Source: a virus
DNA length: 64,000 nucleotides
Reading direction: 5' to 3' (one strand)
Virus record (IMG/VR): IMGVR_UViG_3300042904_000085
Coordinates: 1 to 64,000 of that record
In this document: positions 60,174 to 64,000 of the stretch, in pieces
How the letters are laid out: each line of letters begins with the position of its first letter
Position numbering within the stretch: position 1 is the stretch's first letter
Program-made: the position numbers and the translations under genes
The notes under the pieces: model-generated
What the model was told of the DNA's origin: nothing
The model's input: the letters and a program-made list of their open reading frames with translations, nothing else
Databases searched by the model: none

Positions 60174-60521
60174 ATGGGCAACGGGGATAGGTATTACCGA
60201 CAGGTCACTGCATCTGTCTTGAACCATTACATCGAGTTCGAAGATGGTCTAGTTCCAGGAGAGGCTGGAGACTATTTCGAGCCGAGGATTATCGACTACC
60301 GGATCGACGTCGAGCGGGCTGTTAAGGCTGAGCTTGGCCACCAGGGATTCGATGTCCTGCTATACATCCATAAGGATGGCATGACACATGCTGAAGCTCT
60401 GCAAATGGCTGGAGTGTATGAAAAGCATCCAGCGAGGCATGTGATCGACCTAGAGAAAAGGCTAGGAAAGGCGCTGGTCAGGAAGAATTTGCTTGACTTT
60501 ACTCTCTACCTCAGGCGATAA
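60174..60521 (+). CDS. Hypothetical protein, 115 aa
   Basis: No ribosome site: a stable hairpin sits directly upstream. Alpha/beta sequence with a basic last third (DLEKRLGKALVRKN). DNA is AT-richer than average here. Confidence 0.6.
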   Translation: MGNGDRYYRQVTASVLNHYIEFEDGLVPGEAGDYFEPRIIDYRIDVERAVKAELGHQGFDVLLYIHKDGMTHAEALQMAGVYEKHPARHVIDLEKRLGKALVRKNLLDFTLYLRR

Positions 60522-60572
60522 TTCTTCCACATTCGTTGTTTTTCGTAACCCAGCGTCGTCGGAGCAGGAAGC

Positions 60573-60848
60573 GTGGACAAACTTCGTGTACTGGTCGAGC
60601 AAGCAATGCTGATGAGTATGCAGGTTGAGCAGAGAGAGTGCCCAATAGAAACGCATCAAGCCCGCGCGCAACCCTTTGTTGACCTCGTATGCAGCGTCGT
60701 TCAACGCTGCGCTGAAATCGCTGAGAGCTATGCCTGCATGAATGGCTACAGCGACGACTTGAGCGAGGAAATTTGCGACGGCACGAAGGACACAATCCTG
60801 CGAGCATACATCGCCGCAGACACAACAAAGGCTAGCGGCGGTCAGTAA
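60573..60848 (+). CDS. Hypothetical protein, 91 aa
   Basis: GTG after AGCAGGAAGC. Helical with five Cys (CPIE, CSVV, RCAE, YACM, ICDG), spaced irregularly. Unknown. Confidence 0.65.
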   Translation: MDKLRVLVEQAMLMSMQVEQRECPIETHQARAQPFVDLVCSVVQRCAEIAESYACMNGYSDDLSEEICDGTKDTILRAYIAADTTKASGGQ

Positions 60849-60859
60849 ATCTACGGTCG

Positions 60860-60925
60860 ATGAGGCTGGTCCATACGACAGCCTCATATTTCGGCCCTGT
60901 AATACAAGCAATTCTTGTGTATCTT
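60860..60925 (+). promoter_or_regulatory. Hairpin and repeat-bearing promoter before the Ntn hydrolase
   Basis: ATGAGGCT/AGCCTCAT hairpin (60860-60887) may end the previous transcript. Then ATACAAG-CAATT-CTTGTGTAT (60902-60922) with TATCTT at 60920-60925; the -35 (CTGTAA) is weak. The transcript would start about 8 bases before the TTG start at 60940. Confidence 0.55.
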
Positions 60926-60939
60926 GTGTAGGCATTCCT

Positions 60940-61596
60940 TTGACGTGTATAGCTGGACTCGTTGACCGAAGAACTGGCGACGTCTATCTGGGCGGTGACA
61001 GCGCTGCGGTGAACGAGGGCTTCGACATGATGACGATAAGCCAGCAGAAGGTTTTCGTCAAGGGACAGTTCGCCTTCGGATACGCTGGAGAATTCAGGTT
61101 CGGACAGATTCTCAGATCTCTGTTCAATCCTCCTTACTTCGACGGGTCTGTCAGCGTTGACGACTTCCTGGCTGGGGAGTTCATGGACGAACTCAGGAAG
61201 ACAGCCAAGGAACTGGGCTGGACTAGAACCGACTCAGACGGGCGCGACCAAGGTGGTCTTGCGCTCATTGGATTTCAGGGACGGATATTCATCATGCAGG
61301 AAAGCTTCGACATCATTGAGCCAGCTGACGGCGCAGCCTCGATTGGCGCAGGCCAGGCCTACGCCCTTGGCGCAATGAAGGTGCTTGGCGACTTCGGCGT
61401 GCCTCACGAGGAGGCCGTTCGCAAGGCCCTACAGGTGTCGGAATACTACTGCAGCGGTGTTCGTGCTCCGTTCCACATTGTGAAACTTGGTCTAACGGAT
61501 GGAAAACAGGAGCGCCCGACAAGAAAGACTCGCGGCGGAAATTCTAAGCGAAATTCGGGAAAAGCGAGACGAACGACGCGAAGCAGCAATCAGTAG
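60940..61596 (+). CDS. Proteasome-like Ntn hydrolase, 218 aa
   Basis: TTG start gives M-T-C-I-A-G-L-V, so removal of Met exposes a Thr as in 20S proteasome/HslV. Then VYLGGDSAAVN, KVFVKGQFAFGYAG and a long helix follow the proteasome beta-subunit pattern seen in a phage protein family. A basic tail (RKTRGGNSKRNSGKARRTTR) is extra and overlaps the next gene. Self-processing peptidase or amidase; substrate unknown. Confidence 0.8.
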   Translation: MTCIAGLVDRRTGDVYLGGDSAAVNEGFDMMTISQQKVFVKGQFAFGYAGEFRFGQILRSLFNPPYFDGSVSVDDFLAGEFMDELRKTAKELGWTRTDSDGRDQGGLALIGFQGRIFIMQESFDIIEPADGAASIGAGQAYALGAMKVLGDFGVPHEEAVRKALQVSEYYCSGVRAPFHIVKLGLTDGKQERPTRKTRGGNSKRNSGKARRTTRSSNQ

Positions 61597-61807
61597 TCTG
61601 GCAGACGCCATCATTGCGGCTATCAGGCAGAGAGGCCTGACCCAGATTGAAGTCGCTGCTCTGTCTGGCAGTGCTCCCATGACTGTCAGCAGGCTTTACG
61701 GTCGTAACAACATGAAAATCTCCACTGCCGCCGACCTCGCCGGCGCAATGGGACTGCGGCTCAAGTTCTCGCTTGAGCCTGAAGAGGACAATGCAGAAAC
61801 TGTTTAG
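61499..61807 (+). CDS. XRE-like helix-turn-helix protein, 102 aa
   Basis: Starts 98 bases inside the Ntn gene. A coiled-coil-like first 35 residues (EILSEIREKRDERREAA), then RGLTQIEVAALSGSAPMTVS and ISTAADLAGAMGLRLKFSL, a helix-turn-helix of antitoxin type. May regulate its own operon. Confidence 0.78.
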   Translation: MENRSARQERLAAEILSEIREKRDERREAAISSLADAIIAAIRQRGLTQIEVAALSGSAPMTVSRLYGRNNMKISTAADLAGAMGLRLKFSLEPEEDNAETV

Positions 61808-62021
61808 TTTGTTCCTGAAGTTCTGGAGCCAGACGCTCAAGCGCGAGGCCCAGGTCGAAGGCATCAAGGAAGCGATCCAGTCAGTCAAGAACATGAAGGT
61901 CGCCCTGTCGGAAAGGATTCAGACCGACAAGGCCAACGCAACGGCTGCCATGATGGCGCTGGCTGCGGAAGTCAAGAAGCTGGACGACGCTCAGACCGAC
62001 CTCGATGGCTTGGGGCTGTAG
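61791..62021 (+). CDS. Coiled-coil protein, 76 aa
   Basis: ATG after GAAGAGGACA. Hydrophobic start (LFSLFLKFWSQ), then a continuous helix with heptads (AEVKKLDDAQTDLDGL). Could be a membrane-attached coiled coil. Overlaps ThyX by 17 bases. Confidence 0.65.
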   Translation: MQKLFSLFLKFWSQTLKREAQVEGIKEAIQSVKNMKVALSERIQTDKANATAAMMALAAEVKKLDDAQTDLDGLGL

Positions 62022-62847
62022 GATCCTGCTCGACTCGTATGGTGGCCGCTCCCCACGGCTGACCACTTTCGAGCTTACCTATCCGCGTTTCATCCACGCG
62101 GAGTTCATGACGCATCGCATGTTCTCAAGGAACGCTGCCAGCTCGCGGGCGATTCCTATTGAGAAGATGATCGAGATGGTCATGACCGATCCGGCAATGC
62201 CGGTGTGGTGGGGAAAGAACCAGAAGGGCATGCAGGCGCTGGAGCAGCTCGACGCTCCTACGCAGAAGAAGGCGGCCTACAGTTGGCTTAAGGCTAGAGA
62301 CGAGGCTGTCGAGTCAGTTAGGTATCTCAATGGTCTTGACCTCCACAAGCAGCTTGCTAATCGACTGCTAGAGCCGTGGATGTGGATCACCGTGATCTGC
62401 TCTGCCACCGAGTACAACAACTTCTTCAACCTGCGCGCTCACCCTGATGCCCAGCCCGAGTTCCAGAAGCTGGCAAGGATGATGGCGCGGGAATATCTCT
62501 ACAACGTGCCAGAGGAACGGCACCTCCACGCTCCTTTGCTCCAGCCAGACGAATATGGCATGGACGAGCTGGAGATGAAGGAAGTTTCTGTCGGCCGCTG
62601 CGCTCGCGTGTCATACCTGACCCACGATGGCAGGCGTGACAAGTCGGCAGACATTGACCTGCATAACAGGCTGCTTGTCTCTGGCCATTGGTCACCATTC
62701 GAACACGTCGCTGAACTAGCCGAGGATCCCAAGGCGCGCAGTGGCAACTTCACTGGCTGGGTCCAGTATCGGAAACAGTTCCGCAACGAGAATCGTGAAA
62801 CCTACAGCTACACTCCGGACATCATCTTTGCCGACAATCTGCGCTGA
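62005..62847 (+). CDS. thyX: FAD-dependent thymidylate synthase ThyX, 280 aa
   Basis: THRMFSRNAASSRAIP (36-51) is the RHRxxSxNExSxR-type FAD/dUMP motif with Thr and several non-consensus residues, and FNLRAHPDAQPEFQ near residues 139-152 is the second ThyX signature. Makes dTMP from dUMP using FADH2; fits with dCMP deaminase at 30521. Confidence 0.92.
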   Translation: MAWGCRILLDSYGGRSPRLTTFELTYPRFIHAEFMTHRMFSRNAASSRAIPIEKMIEMVMTDPAMPVWWGKNQKGMQALEQLDAPTQKKAAYSWLKARDEAVESVRYLNGLDLHKQLANRLLEPWMWITVICSATEYNNFFNLRAHPDAQPEFQKLARMMAREYLYNVPEERHLHAPLLQPDEYGMDELEMKEVSVGRCARVSYLTHDGRRDKSADIDLHNRLLVSGHWSPFEHVAELAEDPKARSGNFTGWVQYRKQFRNENRETYSYTPDIIFADNLR

Positions 62848-62983
62848 TAACCATCCGAAGATTGTCCATTACAGCCAGGAATGTCCGCTCTGCCATAGCC
62901 TCACCGGCATCGCAGCGCTGACAGACCAGCTCGACGTTTGCCACTATGACCTCAGGACAGCTCGAGAAGCCACAGGAAACTAA
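62828..62983 (+). CDS. Small Cys/His protein, 51 aa
   Basis: TTG 62828 overlaps the end of thyX. C5, CPLC (20-23) and H24 suggest a metal site. Weak start support. Confidence 0.5.
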   Translation: MPTICADNHPKIVHYSQECPLCHSLTGIAALTDQLDVCHYDLRTAREATGN

Positions 62984-63050
62984 GCCGCCGTTCCGAACCA
63001 ACGAGGACGTCAAAGGTCCCGTCTGGGCTGGAGAACAAGGCGACTACTAG
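62946..63050 (+). CDS. Tiny hypothetical protein, 34 aa
   Basis: Starts inside the previous frame; polar, Pro/Gly/Glu-rich, probably disordered. Low support. Confidence 0.45.
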   Translation: MTSGQLEKPQETKPPFRTNEDVKGPVWAGEQGDY

Positions 63051-63053
63051 GAC

Positions 63054-63422
63054 ATGAAACGTACAACACTAGGAAAGAAACTCAACCTGCCTCAGGGCCA
63101 TATCATCGGTGCCCGCTGGGGAAACATCCCTGCCAAGTTTGTTAGGGCGCGCGTCGTCACGCTGACCGTGGCTGACCACCCGTCCAAGGACTACTGGGCG
63201 CGGCCATTCGTCGGCTATGACCGACGGGCGATCGAGATGACCATCCTGAACAGGGCTGGCGACGTCGTTCACCAGTTCTATCTGGATGACAACGAAGGCA
63301 AGGGTGTCAAGGAACTCACAGTCGGCGGGGCTAATCCCGAGGGCTTCAAGATTCTCTTCCCAGCTGCCATCGTTCTAGATGCCTCCATCGCCCCGACCTA
63401 CGGACTCACCACGAAGAACTAA
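63054..63422 (+). CDS. Hypothetical protein, 122 aa
   Basis: Three bases after the previous stop, but without a clear ribosome site. Beta-rich throughout (KFVRARVVTLTVADHPSKDY; AIEMTILNRAGDVVHQF), one globular domain. Not recognised. Confidence 0.7.
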   Translation: MKRTTLGKKLNLPQGHIIGARWGNIPAKFVRARVVTLTVADHPSKDYWARPFVGYDRRAIEMTILNRAGDVVHQFYLDDNEGKGVKELTVGGANPEGFKILFPAAIVLDASIAPTYGLTTKN

Positions 63423-63567
63423 GTGTGCCTTCTGCTCCTGGCAGTTGACACATCGGGTCCAAAATGACAGTGGCAGCTTCTCTCGACTTTGGCGTTGCAC
63501 ATTGTGCAATCGAGAAATAGCTGCCACTTCGTTCGCCGGTCCTGACCACTCTCAGTCGTCTAGGTAA
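63379..63567 (+). CDS. Zinc-ribbon protein, 62 aa
   Basis: ATG inside the previous gene. CAFC (about 16-19) and CTLC (about 40-43). Last plus-strand gene; its end overlaps the minus-strand gene by 16 bases. Confidence 0.6.
   Translation: MPPSPRPTDSPRRTKCAFCSWQLTHRVQNDSGSFSRLWRCTLCNREIAATSFAGPDHSQSSR
63495..63509. repeat. TTGCAC-ATT-GTGCAA palindrome (in gene)
   Basis: Perfect copy in the C-T-L-C-N knuckle codons of the gene at 63379. Confidence 0.65.
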
Positions 63568-63725
63568 TCCTCCCAGTCCTCTTCGATTGCTAGGCATATC
63601 GTCCCGTCAGCATATGACCGGATGCATAGGCTAGTAGGAATCGAGCCGCGCTCTATCGGCCACTGGTGAAGCGTGTACCGCTCCTCCACACTGACCGTTC
63701 CATGGGCTGCTGGTTTGTCATCCAT
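63552..63725 (-). CDS. Minus-strand acidic protein, 57 aa
   Basis: ATG after GGGAAGGACGTC. Two Cys (LCIRS, ICLAI) and an acidic end (EEDWEDYLDD). Coupled to the upstream minus gene through an 8-base overlap; start of a convergent operon. Confidence 0.65.
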   Translation of the reverse strand: MDDKPAAHGTVSVEERYTLHQWPIERGSIPTSLCIRSYADGTICLAIEEDWEDYLDD

Positions 63726-63846
63726 GACGTCCTTCCCGTAGGCGCTTAGCCTTCTCGCTAAGCTTGGTTAGCTTCTCGACAAGCTCCTGATCGCGTTGCG
63801 GCTGCCGCCAGATTCGCAGGAGTGTCTTGAACAGACGAACAACCAC
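63718..63846 (-). CDS. Minus-strand basic peptide, 42 aa
   Basis: GTG six bases after GGGAGG. One basic amphipathic helix (RLFKTLLRIWRQ, LVEKLTKLSEKAKRLRE), coiled-coil-like. Confidence 0.6.
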   Translation of the reverse strand: MVVRLFKTLLRIWRQPQRDQELVEKLTKLSEKAKRLREGRHG

Positions 63847-63859
63847 AACGCACCTCCCA

Positions 63860-64000
63860 TTACTCTAGAGCTCCAAAAAATTCATCGTTCTTATCCAAGG
63901 GACGCCGACACCACTGGCAGATGATTACGCCTTTGAAATCGACAGGCTTATGAGGCTGTGGATCGTGGTGCTCGTTTGGTCCCTCGGCTAGGTCTGACAG
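63860..64000 (-). CDS. Minus-strand EFF-motif protein, 5' end outside the window
   Basis: The last 46 residues are visible: CQWC followed by DKNDEFFGALE and the stop. The shared EFF motif is the C-terminus here and sits on the opposite strand, showing that it is not a DNA-level artefact of one operon. Confidence 0.65.
   Translation of the reverse strand: MSDLAEGPNEHHDPQPHKPVDFKGVIICQWCRRPLDKNDEFFGALE

Noticed and set aside
1-64000. CRISPR arrays, insertion sequences, integrase or attachment sites
   Set aside because: I saw no regularly spaced direct repeats, transposase or integrase motifs, or tRNA-fragment att sites. The repeated elements here are short palindromes, not array repeats.

Overview
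The window reads as about 64 kb from the early/middle (non-structural) part of a large, gene-dense double-stranded DNA bacteriophage. Reasons: well over 150 mostly small genes lie on one strand, joined by ATGA, GTGA and TAATG overlaps with AGGAGG-type ribosome sites; there is a phage-style replication, recombination and nucleotide set (T7-gp4-like primase-helicase, SF2 helicase, RecB/Cas4-like nuclease, SSB-like protein, ATP-dependent ligase, ThyX, dCMP deaminase); there are two tRNA clusters and several HNH nucleases. No terminase, portal, capsid, tail tube or DNA polymerase gene is visible, so the whole genome must be considerably longer. Lipobox proteins and cleavable signal peptides, plus TTGACA-N17-TATxxT promoters, suggest a Gram-negative host. 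I cannot name the host.

Layout. 1-3330: a left region with a CTAG-rich, apparently non-coding 1.2 kb block full of inverted repeats, flanked by two related basic Ala/Pro-rich proteins. 3.3-15.3 kb: a long run of small genes, including a ribosomal L7/L12-like protein and a lipoprotein with a huge polyproline tract. 15.3-16.2 kb: Ku. 16.2-21.7 kb: more small genes and an exported protein. 21.7-24.3 kb: MoxR-type ATPase plus VWA/metallopeptidase-like protein under their own promoter. 24.3-29.4 kb: Cys-rich small proteins, a DNA-methylase-like protein, a SWIM-finger/DNA ligase fusion and an RHH regulator. 29.4-34.7 kb: HD hydrolase, dCMP deaminase, XRE regulator with an alarmone-hydrolase-like protein, HNH nuclease, RecB-like nuclease. 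34.7-40.2 kb: SSB-like protein, a second HNH reading frame without a normal start, SF2 helicase. 40.1-40.4 kb: an isolated minus-strand membrane gene and a terminator/promoter block. 41.7-43.3 kb: a structured RNA region, including what looks like a circularly permuted tRNA, followed by ordinary tRNA genes. 43.4-48.2 kb: exported beta-helix protein and tail/receptor-like proteins. 48.3-48.6 kb: a second tRNA cluster. 48.6-54.2 kb: three tandem zinc-ribbon paralogs, an SPFH lipoprotein, a cytosine methyltransferase whose gene is overprinted almost end to end by a second long reading frame, and a nucleotidyltransferase-like protein. 54.2-63.5 kb: RNA ligase, primase-helicase, proteasome-like Ntn hydrolase, ThyX. 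63.55-64.0 kb: convergent minus-strand genes running out of the window.

How the parts fit. Ku plus its own ligase suggests phage end joining; ThyX and dCMP deaminase supply dTMP; RNA ligase, a nucleotidyltransferase and tRNAs suggest tRNA supply and repair; the L12-like protein and the alarmone hydrolase point at control of host translation and stress signalling. Three unexplained signals cross the whole window: (i) a short peptide motif, roughly [DE]F[FW]x[AS]L, in at least 16 otherwise different small proteins, most with CxxC zinc ribbons; (ii) a 15-bp palindrome TTGCAC-N3-GTGCAA repeated 11 times; (iii) promoters whose spacer carries an ACACAAG...CTTGTGT inverted repeat. Positions and translations were read by hand. 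Small-gene starts are the least certain part.
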